The notes beneath the pieces were generated by a model. The model was not told the DNA's origin. It worked only from the letters and a program-made list of their open reading frames with translations, and searched no databases. A stretch of 64,000 bases of DNA from the NCBI RefSeq assembly GCF_029227915.1, contig NC_079883.1, forward strand, positions 9,858,001 to 9,922,000. Direction: 5' to 3'. A program made the translations under genes and the position numbers. Positions 24,221 to 39,103 of the stretch are shown piece after piece. Position 1 is the stretch's first letter. Every line of letters begins with the position of its first letter. The stretch comes from Hydractinia symbiolongicarpus. Taxonomy: Eukaryota > Cnidaria > Hydrozoa > Anthoathecata > Hydractiniidae.

Positions 24221-24698
24221 TTAAGAAGTCGATGTAGTACGGATACACAAGACGGTCTAAAATGCACTATCGCGCCAAAGTTTTATTTCTCATATTGATT
24301 GACAGCTAAGGTTCAAAACAAACCATTTGATTGGTGCTAAGAAAGTAATTTCTGATTGGCTGCATAATGACATTACGCTCATTACTTTAACATTTTTATA
24401 AAATCTGTGTTTTTTGGCTACGGGAAAACGGCTGTATCTTCTGATACACAAAAGCTTTTGACTTTTTTTTTTTTTAGTAAGTAGCAGAAGGTTTGGCGAA
24501 TTCCAACGATGCCAAATTTATTGCCTTACTGAAACATTAAGACCACGAATTTTTAAAAAAACTACAGTTTTACTTAAAAAAATGTACAAAATGTTCGGAA
24601 CATTTTGTAATGACGCAACTCTATTGGTTAATTAGGGTGTTTCCACGAGCAGTAGGTAATTTTATGGCCTCTTTTTAAAGCTGTCTGAATTCTGTTAA

Positions 24699-25055
<357 letters not shown>

Positions 25056-25517
25056 GCGTTGTCATTGCTCAACAAAAACGGCTATTTTTATAGCCACAAA
25101 TCTTTTAAAACATTACTTTGTGCACGCTTCCAAATTACACAATGTGTAAAGTCTTGTCACAGTTACATTTATTGCTATACGATACTATGTCATATATGAC
25201 ACAAAAAAAATTTAGAAATACTTTGTAGGGTTAATTTGCCTGGGAGTGTTTCCGTGAAAAGCTGGGTTAAGTTAAATGTAAGCAATAACATGGATCAATG
25301 TACTTGTCTTTTCTGCAAGTACAGCTAATAATACGTATGAAAAGTGAAGCTAATCCACACACACACATGGGGAAGTATTTTAAATGTAGGCTAGTGTTCT
25401 TAAGCACATTATTTAGAAGTTTTATTAACTTCGGTTAACTTGTAGTGACGCCAAGTAAATGTTTTTTTAAAGATGTGTGGTCTTAAAAAAGACCGTTTGT
25501 GTTTGGTAGACGTTGGT

Positions 25518-25922
25518 TTACTTGCTGCTTGTGTATTTTGTGACGGCTTTTGTTCCTTCACTGACTGCGTGTTTTGCAAGTTCTCCAGGCAAGAGAAGAC
25601 GTACTGCGGTTTGAATTTCACGAGAAGAGATGGTCGACTTTTTGTTTTGAAGAGCCAAACGCGAAGCTTCGGAAGCAATGCGCTCAAAGATGTCGTTGAC
25701 AAATGAGTTCATGATGCTCATAGCTTTGCTTGAAACTCCGACATCTGGGTGAACTTGTTTCAAAACATTGTAGATGTAAATAGCATAACTTTCCTTTCTC
25801 TTTCTCTTGCGTTTCTTTTCACCAGTTCCACCAATCTTTCCTCCTTTTTTGCCGGCTCTTTTTTCACCTTTCTTGGCTACTTTAGGTGCCTGTTTTCCTC
25901 CTTTAGCTGCTGCGTCAGACAT
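25518..25922 (-). CDS. H2B: Histone H2B
   Basis: Identical protein; stem-loop 25479-25494. Confidence 0.98.
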   Translation of the reverse strand: MSDAAAKGGKQAPKVAKKGEKRAGKKGGKIGGTGEKKRKRKRKESYAIYIYNVLKQVHPDVGVSSKAMSIMNSFVNDIFERIASEASRLALQNKKSTISSREIQTAVRLLLPGELAKHAVSEGTKAVTKYTSSK

Positions 25923-26206
25923 GGTTAAAAATTTTTGCTACTTAACTTGTAAATAAGCATTAAACTGCAAGTCAAAACTTTTTGTTTATAAGTAAAAAAA
26001 TCGGATCGAATTCGATCCGAAAACGCCGATACGCAATTTAATTGGTTAAAAAAAAAATCTTTTGTTTAATACTTAATTATGATTGGTTAAAAAAACATGA
26101 TTTCGATCCTATTTTTATGATGAAAAAACGAGTAAAGTTTATTTCGTTAACACTTACGTTAAATATTCGTACGTTTTTGTATTAACTTACAAATCAAATC
26201 GCAGTT

Positions 26207-26587
26207 ATGTCTGGACGTGGAAAAGGTGGAAAAGCTAAGGCTAAAGCCAAGACAAGATCCTCAAGAGCTGGACTTCAATTTCCAGTCGGTAGAGTGCATA
26301 GATTCCTTCGTAGAGGGCACTATGCTAACCGAATTGGATCTGGAGCACCAGTTTACTTAGCAGCCGTCTTGGAATATTTATCTGCTGAGATATTGGAGTT
26401 GGCTGGTAACGCAGCAAGAGACAACAAAAAAGCTAGGATTATTCCAAGACATTTACAATTGGCTGTTCGTAATGATGAAGAATTAAACAAACTTTTGAGC
26501 GGTGTAACCATTGCAGCTGGTGGTGTTTTGCCAAACATTCAAGCTGTCTTACTCCCAAAGAAGAACGACAAAGGACAGAAGAAGTAA
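26207..26587 (+). CDS. H2A: Histone H2A
   Basis: Identical protein; stem-loop 26610-26625. Confidence 0.98.
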   Translation: MSGRGKGGKAKAKAKTRSSRAGLQFPVGRVHRFLRRGHYANRIGSGAPVYLAAVLEYLSAEILELAGNAARDNKKARIIPRHLQLAVRNDEELNKLLSGVTIAAGGVLPNIQAVLLPKKNDKGQKK

Positions 26588-26784
26588 ACCGCTACACTCA
26601 GAAAACAACGGCTATTTTTATAGCCACACATCTTTAAAAAAACATTGTTTTTTTCACAAAACTATAACCTTAAAGTCTAATAGATAATCCATGCATACGC
26701 CTTGTCCTAAGTAACTCAAAGAAATTAAATAAAAAAATTTGATCACAACGTCAAAATAAATTGCACGTATTTGCCCCTACTAAT

Positions 26785-26904
26785 GTCTACGGCCATACCA
26801 CGATGAACACACCCGTTCTCGTCTGATCACGGAAGTTAAGCATCGTCGGGCCGGGATAGTACTTGGATGGGGGACCGCCTGGGAACTCCCGGTGTCGTAG
26901 GCTT
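26785..26904 (+). rRNA. 5S rRNA
   Basis: Intact 120-nt copy. Confidence 0.97.
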
Positions 26905-27252
26905 TTCATTTTCATTTGTTGCCTTTTCATTTCAATGGTGCTGTGATATATTTCTTGTTATAACAATTAAGGAACGTGGCGGTTGTTGAAAGTGTTTCCT
27001 ATGACATTTTCCTACGACATTTTCAGGTGATAGTACGAGAAAAAAGAGCTTTCAAATGCATACAAACTCGATCTATTGCCGATCATCCAATAACCCTGAC
27101 GGAATGGCAAATAAAATAAAATTCCGCCGCCTTCCGAGGACTTATATCGCAATCACGTTTCGTAACAGCCAAGCGAGGTTTTACCTTAGCGTTTAAGTCA
27201 CCACCGACATTTGGCCGCGCAACTTTTCTAAGCTCATTCATTTTGACTTAAG

Positions 27253-27418
27253 GAGGGGGCGAGCGCGGACGCAGGCCCCCACTACCAGAAATTGTACGGT
27301 CGAGTTACTGACGTTTGCAGTAATCGCAGAGGTCAGCCCAAGCGTAGTGCAATGCAAGAGCCTCACTCTGGAAGAAAACCCTCATTGATCAGTCTTTACT
27401 TCCCCGTCAGGTAAGTAT
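27253..27418 (-). ncRNA. U1 snRNA
   Basis: Intact 166-nt copy. Confidence 0.95.
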
Positions 27419-27609
27419 GAGTTGGAACTGCACCGTAGCATGAGGGTACCCTTCAAAGTTTGTTAATGCTTGTGGCTTGAGTGTGTTATAAACTGCCGTG
27501 TCGCGGGGCATAGGCTGTATTCTCCCCCAGTGTACGCGTTTTGTTCCCGCCGTAGACTATGCAGAGTGCCGTCGGAAAGAGGACTGCTATTATTCTTTTA
27601 TTGCTTATG

Positions 27610-27795
27610 TGGGCCGCCATCGGTAATAGTGCAACACCAAGGCAACCCGTGGTCACGGCGTGAATGAATCCACCTCCATGACCCAAGGCCAAAAATCAGA
27701 TTAATATACTGACCATTCAGAGAATGGCCTACCAGATATTAAACTGATAAGAACAGATACTACACTTGATCTTAGCCATTAGGCCGAGAAGCGAT
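27610..27795 (-). ncRNA. U2 snRNA
   Basis: Intact 186-nt copy. Confidence 0.95.
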
Positions 27796-27880
27796 AAAGA
27801 ACAAGCGTTGCCATGATAGGCATCGTCCACACACCGTAACTGCTTGTGGAGCATGTCACGTTACTGTAAAGCTTACAACT

Positions 27881-27989
27881 GTCACCGCGTACGGATGGAC
27901 GGCGACATAGTAAAAATCACGGCTGTTGATTTAGCCGTAGGATGGAGAGCGACTGTAGCGAGTGGATGGTAACTTACATGAATGCTAAC
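27881..27989 (-). ncRNA. Candidate Sm-class RNA, spliced-leader-like
   Basis: Intact copy of the unit 1 candidate. Confidence 0.35.
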
Positions 27990-28117
27990 AAAGGCGACGA
28001 TACTAAGTGCGTGATATTACTTTCCAATATGACTGCGTACATTCCGTTTATCAACGCATTACGCCAGAACGTGCGCGCGCGTTACACAGTAGACCATGCA
28101 GCCGAAATGCGACAGTG

Positions 28118-28190
28118 CGACCCTGCCAGGAGTCGAACCTGGAATCCCCTGATTCGTAGTCAGATGCCTTATCCATTGGGCCACAGGGCG
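28118..28190 (-). tRNA. tRNA-Arg(ACG)
   Basis: C at position 1, as in unit 1. Confidence 0.85.
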
Positions 28191-28769
28191 ATGCTTATGA
28201 CTTCGCCCCATCGTTATTTTGGCTTGCGCATTCGTTTTACTTACGACAGAATTCTTCGTGTTTGTAGCCATGAAAGAAAGGGACTTCTGTGAGTGAATTT
28301 TTTTACTGTGGTCTAATAAAAAAGTCGAAACGCAGTGCCCAATATATGAATTGCTCCTAATAGCCGGAAACAGGCCGTGTCGATGATGTAGGCCGACATA
28401 CGCAACGCAAACCAAAGAACGCTTTATGAAAATCCTAACACGGGCGCGGAAGAAGCCCAAATTAACAGAGTAGATGTAATGCTGAAGACCTCAAACTCCA
28501 GCAGCTTCTCTTTCAGACTATTGCGTCGTGCTACAAATAAAAATTAACATGCTTTCGCATAGTCGCGGCTCCCAAAACGGACATTATACGATGTACAGAA
28601 ACACACATTTCTGTTTTCGCGCCAAATCAATTCCCGGGAGTGGTACTTTTACGTCCGCATACTTCGCACCGTCTTAAATTATATCTCATTTACACGGTAA
28701 TGTTTAGTATACTTCTACTGTGATAACAAGCATCGTTTATCGTTGGATTGTTGTAAGAAAACATTAAAA

Positions 28770-29321
28770 ATGAGTGAAGCAGCTTCTCCAAAGAAAATCG
28801 CACCCAAGAAGAAACCTGCTGCAAAGAAGACAGCTGATCACCCTAAATATGTGGACATGATCAAGGCTGCTATCGCTACCCTAAAGGAACGCGGTGGTTC
28901 ATCTCGCCAAGCTATTACAAAATATATTCATGCAAATTACAAAGTTGCTGAAAACTCAGATCATCATCTGAAAATGGCTCTTAAACGAGGAGTAACATCA
29001 GGCGATTTGATTCAAACTAAAGGCACTGGTGCTTCTGGATCATTCAAGCTAGGTCAGGTAAAAAAAGAAAAACCTAAGAAAAAGGCCGCAGCAAAAAAGC
29101 CAACGGCAAAGAAGCCTACTGCAAAGAAAAGTACACCAAAAAAGAAGCCAGCAAAGAAGAGCACGCCAAAGAAAGCAGCAAAGAAGCCTGCCACAAAGAA
29201 AGCCTCGGCTAAGAAACCAGCAGCTAAGAAACCCACAAAGAAGCCTGTTGCTAAAAAACCTGCAGCAAAGAAGGTCAAAAAGACTCCCAAAAAGGCAGCA
29301 AAGAAGACCGCAAAAAAATAA
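28770..29321 (+). CDS. H1: Histone H1
   Basis: Identical protein; stem-loop 29354-29369. Confidence 0.97.
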   Translation: MSEAASPKKIAPKKKPAAKKTADHPKYVDMIKAAIATLKERGGSSRQAITKYIHANYKVAENSDHHLKMALKRGVTSGDLIQTKGTGASGSFKLGQVKKEKPKKKAAAKKPTAKKPTAKKSTPKKKPAKKSTPKKAAKKPATKKASAKKPAAKKPTKKPVAKKPAAKKVKKTPKKAAKKTAKK

Positions 29322-29681
29322 TTTGTGTGTATCTGGCTATTACATTAACAAACGGCTATTTTTATAGCCACACATTTACAAAAAAACATTATCTTGGTAC
29401 AAAGTTAAACTTGTTTAAGTCACTTAAACAGTTAAAAAAGAGTAATTTTAAGATTAGATTCCCTAAGTTTAAGTATTTTCGTTTTTAAATTTCTTATTTT
29501 CTTGCTTTTACTTTTCTTGCCCTTCATATTTTTAACATTGTAAACTTTATGTAGCATAAAATTTTTATGTAGCATAAAATTTAAACAGAAAGCAGAACAA
29601 AGTTTGATATAAAAAGCTAGCCGTAATATTTTTTATGGATGTGTGGCTATAAAAATAGCCGTTTTTTGTTTGGTAAGATGC

Positions 29682-30096
<415 letters not shown>

Positions 30097-30575
30097 TTAA
30101 GAAGTCGATGTAGTACGGATACACAAGACGGTCTAAAATGCACTATCGCGCCAAAGTTTTATTTCTCATATTGATTGACAGCTAAGGTTCAAAACAAACC
30201 ATTTGATTGGTGCTAAGAAAGTAATTTCTGATTGGCTGCATAATGACATTACGCTCATTACTTTAACATTTTTATAAAATCTGTGTTTTTTGGCTACGGG
30301 GAAAACGGCTGTATCTTCTGATACACAAAAGCTTTTGACTTTTTTTTTTTTTAGTAAGTAGCAGAAGGTTTGGCGAATTCCAACGATGCCAAATTTATTG
30401 CCTTACTGAAACATTAAGACCACGAATTTTTAAAAAAACTACAGTTTTACTTAAAAAAATGTACAAAATGTTCGGAACATTTTGTAATGACGCAACTCTA
30501 TTGGTTAATTAGGGTGTTTCCACGAGCAGTAGGTAATTTTATGGCCTCTTTTTAAAGCTGTCTGAATTCTGTTAA

Positions 30576-30932
<357 letters not shown>

Positions 30933-31392
30933 GCGTTGTCATTGCTCAACAAAAACGGCTATTTTTATAGCCACAAATCTTTTAAAACATTACTTTGTGC
31001 ACGCTTCCAAATTACACAATGTGTAAAGTCTTGTCACAGTTACATTTATTGCTATACGATACTATGTCATATATGACACAAAAAAAATTTAGAAATACTT
31101 TGTAGGGTTAATTTGCCTGGGAGTGTTTCCGTGAAAAGCTGGGTTAAGTTAAATGTAAGCAATAACATGGATCAATGTACTTGTCTTTTCTGCAAGTACA
31201 GCTAATTACGTATGAAAAGTGAAGCTAATCCACACACACACATGGGGAAGTATTTTAAATGTAGGCTAGTGTTCTTAAGCACATTATTTAGAAGTTTTAT
31301 TAACTTCGGTTAACTTGTAGTGACGCCAAGTAAATGTTTTTTTAAAGATGTGTGGTCTTAAAAAAGACCGTTTGTGTTTGGTAGACGTTGGT

Positions 31393-31797
31393 TTACTTGC
31401 TGCTTGTGTATTTTGTGACGGCTTTTGTTCCTTCACTGACTGCGTGTTTTGCAAGTTCTCCAGGCAAGAGAAGACGTACTGCGGTTTGAATTTCACGAGA
31501 AGAGATGGTCGACTTTTTGTTTTGAAGAGCCAAACGCGAAGCTTCGGAAGCAATGCGCTCAAAGATGTCGTTGACAAATGAGTTCATGATGCTCATAGCT
31601 TTGCTTGAAACTCCGACATCTGGGTGAACTTGTTTCAAAACATTGTAGATGTAAATAGCATAACTTTCCTTTCTCTTTCTCTTGCGTTTCTTTTCACCAG
31701 TTCCACCAATCTTTCCTCCTTTTTTGCCGGCTCTTTTTTCACCTTTCTTGGCTACTTTAGGTGCCTGTTTTCCTCCTTTAGCTGCTGCGTCAGACAT
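31393..31797 (-). CDS. H2B: Histone H2B
   Basis: Identical protein; stem-loop 31354-31369. The spacer before it lacks 2 bp near 31206. Confidence 0.98.
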   Translation of the reverse strand: MSDAAAKGGKQAPKVAKKGEKRAGKKGGKIGGTGEKKRKRKRKESYAIYIYNVLKQVHPDVGVSSKAMSIMNSFVNDIFERIASEASRLALQNKKSTISSREIQTAVRLLLPGELAKHAVSEGTKAVTKYTSSK

Positions 31798-32081
31798 GGT
31801 TAAAAATTTTTGCTACTTAACTTGTAAATAAGCATTAAACTGCAAGTCAAAACTTTTTGTTTATAAGTAAAAAAATCGGATCGAATTCGATCCGAAAACG
31901 CCGATACGCAATTTAATTGGTTAAAAAAAAAATCTTTTGTTTAATACTTAATTATGATTGGTTAAAAAAACATGATTTCGATCCTATTTTTATGATGAAA
32001 AAACGAGTAAAGTTTATTTCGTTAACACTTACGTTAAATATTCGTACGTTTTTGTATTAACTTACAAATCAAATCGCAGTT

Positions 32082-32461
32082 ATGTCTGGACGTGGAAAAG
32101 GTGGAAAAGCTAAGGCTAAAGCCAAGACAAGATCCTCAAGAGCTGGACTTCAATTTCCAGTCGGTAGAGTGCATAGATTCCTTCGTAGAGGGCACTATGC
32201 TAACCGAATTGGATCTGGAGCACCAGTTTACTTAGCAGCCGTCTTGGAATATTTATCTGCTGAGATATTGGAGTTGGCTGGTAACGCAGCAAGAGACAAC
32301 AAAAAAGCTAGGATTATTCCAAGACATTTACAATTGGCTGTTCGTAATGATGAAGAATTAAACAAACTTTGAGCGGTGTAACCATTGCAGCTGGTGGTGT
32401 TTTGCCAAACATTCAAGCTGTCTTACTCCCAAAGAAGAACGACAAAGGACAGAAGAAGTAA
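32082..32461 (+). pseudogene. H2A: Histone H2A, frameshifted
   Basis: 380 bp instead of 381. One T is missing from a T4 run near 32368, giving a stop after 96 residues and removing the C-terminal docking region. Probably a consensus error. Stem-loop 32484-32499. Confidence 0.85.
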
Positions 32462-32659
32462 ACCGCTACACTCAGAAAACAACGGCTATTTTTATAGCCA
32501 CACATCTTTAAAAAAACATTGTTTTTTTCACAAAACTATAACCTTAAAGTCTAATAGATAATCCATGCATACGCCTTGTCCTAAGTAACTCAAAGAAATT
32601 AAATAAAAAAAATTTGATCACAACGTCAAAATAAATTGCACGTATTTGCCCCTACTAAT

Positions 32660-32780
32660 GTCTACGGCCATACCACGATGAACACACCCGTTCTCGTCTG
32701 ATCACGGAAGTTAAGCATCGTCGGGCCGGGATAGTACTTGGATGGGGGACCGCCTGGGAAACTCCCGGTGTCGTAGGCTT
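32660..32780 (+). rRNA. 5S rRNA with 1-nt insertion
   Basis: 121 nt; an extra A at about 32759-32761 (gggaaactccc) in the 3' domain, probably an error. Confidence 0.93.
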
Positions 32781-33129
32781 TTCATTTTCATTTGTTGCCT
32801 TTTCATTTCAATGGTGCTGTGATATATTTCTTGTTATAACAATTAAGGAACGTGGCGGTTGTTGAAAGTGTTTCCTATGACATTTTCCTACGACATTTTC
32901 AGGTGATAGTACGAGAAAAAAAGAGCTTTCAAATGCATACAAACTCGATCTATTGCCGATCATCCAATAACCCTGACGGAATGGCAAATAAAATAAAATT
33001 CCGCCGCCTTCCGAGGACTTATATCGCAATCACGTTTCGTAACAGCCAAGCGAGGTTTTACCTTAGCGTTTAAGTCACCACCGACATTTGGCCGCGCAAC
33101 TTTTCTAAGCTCATTCATTTTGACTTAAG

Positions 33130-33296
33130 GAGGGGGCGAGCGCGGACGCAGGCCCCCCACTACCAGAAATTGTACGGTCGAGTTACTGACGTTTGCAGTA
33201 ATCGCAGAGGTCAGCCCAAGCGTAGTGCAATGCAAGAGCCTCACTCTGGAAGAAAACCCTCATTGATCAGTCTTTACTTCCCCGTCAGGTAAGTAT
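33130..33296 (-). ncRNA. U1 snRNA with 1-nt insertion
   Basis: 167 nt; C6 instead of C5 at 33153-33158, in the 5' arm of the terminal hairpin. Confidence 0.92.
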
Positions 33297-33486
33297 GAGT
33301 TGGAACTGCACCGTAGCATGAGGGTACCCTTCAAAGTTTGTTAATGCTTGTGGCTTGAGTGTGTTATAAACTGCCGTGTCGCGGGGCATAGGCTGTATTC
33401 TCCCCCAGTGTACGCGTTTTGTTCCCGCCGTAGACTATGCAGAGTGCCGTCGGAAAGAGGACTGCTATTATTCTTTATTGCTTATG

Positions 33487-33673
33487 TGGGCCGCCATCGG
33501 TAATAGTGCAACACCAAGGCAACCCGTGGTCACGGGCGTGAATGAATCCACCTCCATGACCCAAGGCCAAAAATCAGATTAATATACTGACCATTCAGAG
33601 AATGGCCTACCAGATATTAAACTGATAAGAACAGATACTACACTTGATCTTAGCCATTAGGCCGAGAAGCGAT
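33487..33673 (-). ncRNA. U2 snRNA with 1-nt insertion
   Basis: 187 nt; an extra G near 33534-33536, downstream of the Sm site. Confidence 0.92.
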
Positions 33674-33758
33674 AAAGAACAAGCGTTGCCATGATAGGCA
33701 TCGTCCACACACCGTAACTGCTTGTGGAGCATGTCACGTTACTGTAAAGCTTACAACT

Positions 33759-33867
33759 GTCACCGCGTACGGATGGACGGCGACATAGTAAAAATCACGG
33801 CTGTTGATTTAGCCGTAGGATGGAGAGCGACTGTAGCGAGTGGATGGTAACTTACATGAATGCTAAC
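33759..33867 (-). ncRNA. Candidate Sm-class RNA, spliced-leader-like
   Basis: No indel in this copy; Sm-like site 33788-33796. Confidence 0.35.
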
Positions 33868-33995
33868 AAAGGCGACGATACTAAGTGCGTGATATTACTT
33901 TCCAATATGACTGCGTACATTCCGTTTATCAACGCATTACGCCAGAACGTGCGCGCGCGTTACACAGTAGACCATGCAGCCGAAATGCGACAGTG

Positions 33996-34068
33996 CGACC
34001 CTGCCAGGAGTCGAACCTGGAATCCCCTGATTCGTAGTCAGATGCCTTATCCATTGGGCCACAGGGCG
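33996..34068 (-). tRNA. tRNA-Arg(ACG)
   Basis: C at position 1; no indel. Confidence 0.85.
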
Positions 34069-34644
34069 ATGCTTATGACTTCGCCCCATCGTTATTTTGG
34101 CTTGCGCATTCGTTTTACTTACGACAGAATTCTTCGTGTTTGTAGCCATGAAAGAAAGGGACTTCTGTGAGTGAATTTTTTTACTGTGGTCTAATAAAAA
34201 AGTCGAAACGCAGTGCCCAATATATGAATTGCTCCTAATAGCCGGAAACAGGCCGTGTCGATGATGTAGGCCGACATACGCAACGCAAACCAAAGAACGC
34301 TTTATGAAAATCCTAACACGGGCGCGGAGAAGCCCAAATTAACAGAGTAGATGTAATGCTGAAGACCTCAAACTCCAGCAGCTTCTCTTTCAGACTATTG
34401 CGTCGTGCTACAAATAAAAATTAACATGCTTTCGCATAGTCGCGGCTCCAAAACGGACATTATACGATGTACAGAAACACACATTTCTGTTTTCGCGCCA
34501 AATCAATTCCCGGGAGTGGTACTTTTACGTCCGCATACTTCGCACCGTCTTAAATTATATCTCATTTACACGGTAATGTTTAGTATACTTCTACTGTGAT
34601 AACAAGCATCGTTTATCGTTGGATGTTGTAAGAAAACATTAAAA

Positions 34645-35199
34645 ATGAGTGAAGCAGCTTCTCCAAAGAAAATCGCACCCAAGAAGAAACCTGCTGCAAA
34701 GAAGACAGCTGATCACCCTAAATATGTGGACATGATCAAGGCTGCTATCGCTACCCTAAAGGAACGCGGTGGTTCATCTCGCCAAGCTATTACAAAATAT
34801 ATTCATGCAAATTACAAAGTTGCTGAAAACTCAGATCATCATCTGAAAATGGCTCTTAAACGAGGAGTAACATCAGGCGATTTGATTCAAACTAAAGGCA
34901 CTGGTGCTTCTGGATCATTCAAGCTAGGTCAGGTAAAAAAAGAAAAACCTAAGAAAAAGGCCGCAGCAAAAAAGCCAACGGCAAAGAAGCCCCTACTGCA
35001 AAGAAAAGTACACCAAAAAAAGAAGCCAGCAAAGAAGAGCACGCCAAAGAAAGCAGCAAAGAAGCCTGCCACAAAGAAAGCCTCGGCTAAGAAACCAGCA
35101 GCTAAGAAACCCACAAAGAAGCCTGTTGCTAAAAAACCTGCAGCAAAGAAGGTCAAAAAGACTCCCAAAAAGGCAGCAAAGAAGACCGCAAAAAAATAA
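34645..35199 (+). CDS. H1: Histone H1, locally frameshifted tail
   Basis: 184 residues. Two extra C near 34990 and one extra A near 35020 restore frame after a short altered stretch (LLQRKVHQ in place of the TAKKSTP region). The globular domain is unaffected. The compensating indels all sit in homopolymers, so this is probably an error. Stem-loop 35232-35247. Confidence 0.9.
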   Translation: MSEAASPKKIAPKKKPAAKKTADHPKYVDMIKAAIATLKERGGSSRQAITKYIHANYKVAENSDHHLKMALKRGVTSGDLIQTKGTGASGSFKLGQVKKEKPKKKAAAKKPTAKKPLLQRKVHQKKKPAKKSTPKKAAKKPATKKASAKKPAAKKPTKKPVAKKPAAKKVKKTPKKAAKKTAKK

Positions 35200-35560
35200 T
35201 TTGTGTGTATCTGGCTATTACATTAACAAACGGCTATTTTTATAGCCACACATTTACAAAAAAACATTATCTTGGTACAAAGTTAAACTTGTTTAAGTCA
35301 CTTAAACAGTTAAAAAAGAGTAATTTTAAGATTAGATTCCCTAAGTTTAAGTATTTTCGTTTTTAAATTTCTTATTTTCTTGCTTTTACTTTTCTTGCCC
35401 TTCATATTTTTAACATTGTCAAACTTTATGTAGCATAAAATTTTTATGTAGCATAAAATTTAAACAGAAAGCAGAACAAAGTTTGATATAAAAAGCTAGC
35501 CGTAATATTTTTTATGGATGTGTGGCTATAAAAATAGCCGTTTTTTGTTTGGTAAGATGC

Positions 35561-35974
<414 letters not shown>

Positions 35975-36429
35975 TTAAGAAGTCGATGTAGTACGGATAC
36001 ACAAGACGGTCTAAAATGCACTATCGCGCCAAAGTTTTATTCTCATATTGATTGACAGCTAAGGTTCAAAACAAACCATTTGATTGGTGCTAAGAAAGTA
36101 ATTTCTGATTGGCTGCATAATGACATTACGCTCATTACTTTAACATTTTTATAAAATCTGTGTTTTTTGGCTACGGAAAACGGCTGTATCTTCTGATACA
36201 CAAAAGCTTTTGACTTTTTTTTTTTTTAGTAAGTAGCAGAAGGTTTGGCGAATTCCAACGATGCCAATTTATTGCCTTACTGAAACATTAAGACCACGAA
36301 TTTTTAAAAAAACTACAGTTTTACTTAAAAAAATGTACAAAATGTTCGGAACATTTTGTAATGACGCAACTCTATTGGTTAATTAGGGTGTTTCCACGAG
36401 CAGTAGGTAATTTTATGGCCTCTTTTTAA

Positions 36430-36807
<378 letters not shown>

Positions 36808-37217
36808 GCGTTGTCATTGCTCAACAAAAACGGCTATTTTTATAGCCACAAATCTTTTAAAACATTACTTTGTGCACGCTTCCAAATTACACAATGTGTA
36901 AAGTCTTGTCACAGTTACATTTATTGCTATACGATACTATGTCATATATGACACAAAAAAAAATTTAGAAATACTTTGTAGGGTTAATTTGCCTGGGAGT
37001 GTTTCCGTGAAAAGCTGGGTTAAGTTAAATGTAAGCAATAACATGGATCAATGTACTTGTCTTTTCTGCAAGTACAGCTAATAATACGTATGAAAAGTGA
37101 AGCTAATCCACACACACACATGGGGAAGTATTTTAAATGTAGGCTAGTGTTCTTAAGCACATTATTTAGAAGTTTTATTAACTTCGGTTAACTTGTAGTG
37201 ACGCCAAGTAAATGTTT

Positions 37218-37717
37218 NNNNNNNNNNNNNNNNNNNNNNNNNNNNNNNNNNNNNNNNNNNNNNNNNNNNNNNNNNNNNNNNNNNNNNNNNNNNNNNNNNN
37301 NNNNNNNNNNNNNNNNNNNNNNNNNNNNNNNNNNNNNNNNNNNNNNNNNNNNNNNNNNNNNNNNNNNNNNNNNNNNNNNNNNNNNNNNNNNNNNNNNNNN
37401 NNNNNNNNNNNNNNNNNNNNNNNNNNNNNNNNNNNNNNNNNNNNNNNNNNNNNNNNNNNNNNNNNNNNNNNNNNNNNNNNNNNNNNNNNNNNNNNNNNNN
37501 NNNNNNNNNNNNNNNNNNNNNNNNNNNNNNNNNNNNNNNNNNNNNNNNNNNNNNNNNNNNNNNNNNNNNNNNNNNNNNNNNNNNNNNNNNNNNNNNNNNN
37601 NNNNNNNNNNNNNNNNNNNNNNNNNNNNNNNNNNNNNNNNNNNNNNNNNNNNNNNNNNNNNNNNNNNNNNNNNNNNNNNNNNNNNNNNNNNNNNNNNNNN
37701 NNNNNNNNNNNNNNNNN
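37218..37717. other. Assembly gap of exactly 500 N
   Basis: A round-number gap. The left flank is the H2B 3' spacer in forward orientation; the right flank is the tRNA-U2 interval in inverted orientation. The true length and content are unknown; at least one H2B side and one tRNA/H1 side are missing. Confidence 0.99.
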
Positions 37718-37724
37718 CGCCTTT

Positions 37725-37833
37725 GTTAGCATTCATGTAAGTTACCATCCACTCGCTACAGTCGCTCTCCATCCTACGGCTAAATCAACAGCCGTGATTT
37801 TTACTATGTCGCCGTCCATCCGTACGCGGTGAC
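37725..37833 (+). ncRNA. Candidate Sm-class RNA, spliced-leader-like
   Basis: The recognisable core is complete, just inside the gap edge; any 5' extension is lost in the gap. Confidence 0.33.
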
Positions 37834-37918
37834 AGTTGTAAGCTTTACAGTAACGTGACATGCTCCACAAGCAGTTACGGTGTGTGGACGATGCCTATCA
37901 TGGCAACGCTTGTTCTTT

Positions 37919-38104
37919 ATCGCTTCTCGGCCTAATGGCTAAGATCAAGTGTAGTATCTGTTCTTATCAGTTTAATATCTGGTAGGCCATTCTCTGAATG
38001 GTCAGTATATTAATCTGATTTTTGGCCTTGGGTCATGGAGGTGGATTCATTCACGCCGTGACCACGGGTTGCCTTGGTGTTGCACTATTACCGATGGCGG
38101 CCCA
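37919..38104 (+). ncRNA. U2 snRNA
   Basis: 186-nt standard form, first gene after the gap. Confidence 0.95.
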
Positions 38105-38294
38105 CATAAGCAATAAAAGAATAATAGCAGTCCTCTTTCCGACGGCACTCTGCATAGTCTACGGCGGGAACAAAACGCGTACACTGGGGAGAATACAGCC
38201 TATGCCCCGCGACACGGCAGTTTATAACACACTCAAGCCACAAGCATTAACAAACTTTGAAGGGTACCCTCATGCTACGGTGCAGTTCCAACTC

Positions 38295-38460
38295 ATACTT
38301 ACCTGACGGGGAAGTAAAGACTGATCAATGAGGGTTTTCTTCCAGAGTGAGGCTCTTGCATTGCACTACGCTTGGGCTGACCTCTGCGATTACTGCAAAC
38401 GTCAGTAACTCGACCGTACAATTTCTGGTAGTGGGGGCCTGCGTCCGCGCTCGCCCCCTC
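38295..38460 (+). ncRNA. U1 snRNA
   Basis: 166 nt. The U2-U1 spacer is one G shorter (about 38187) than elsewhere. Confidence 0.95.
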
Positions 38461-38786
38461 CTTAAGTCAAAATGAATGAGCTTAGAAAAGTTGCGCGGCC
38501 AAATGTCGGTGGTGACTTAAACGCTAAGGTAAAACCTCGCTTGGCTGTTACGAAACGTGATTGCGATATAAGTCCTCGGAAGGCGGCGGAATTTTATTTT
38601 ATTTGCCATTCCGTCAGGGTTATTGGATGATCGGCAATAGATCGAGTTTGTATGCATTTGAAAGCTCTTTTTTCTCGTACTATCACCTGAAAATGTCGTA
38701 GGAAAATGTCATAGGAAACACTTTCAACAACCGCCACGTTCCTTAATTGTTATAACAAGAAATATATCACAGCAAATGAAAATGAA

Positions 38787-38906
38787 AAGCCTACGACACC
38801 GGGAGTTCCCAGGCGGTCCCCCATCCAAGTACTATCCCGGCCCGACGATGCTTAACTTCCGTGATCAGACGAGAACGGGTGTGTTCATCGTGGTATGGCC
38901 GTAGAC
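38787..38906 (-). rRNA. 5S rRNA
   Basis: The gene is intact. It carries the variant upstream base (38916) and the 22-bp downstream deletion of the subfamily. Confidence 0.97.
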
Positions 38907-39103
38907 ATTAGTAGGTGCAAATACGTGCAATTTATTTTGACGTTGTGATCAAATTTTTTTATTTAATTTCTTTGAGTTACTTAGGACAAGGCGTATGCAT
39001 GGATTATCTATTAGACTTTAAGGTTATAGTTTTGTGAAAAAAACAATGTTTTTTTAAAGATGTGTGGCTATAAAAATAGCCGTTGTTTTCTGAGTGTAGC
39101 GGT

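Noticed and set aside
37178-37832. Open frames of about 180-206 residues around 37.2-37.8 kb
   Set aside because: They consist almost wholly of N positions in the assembly gap.
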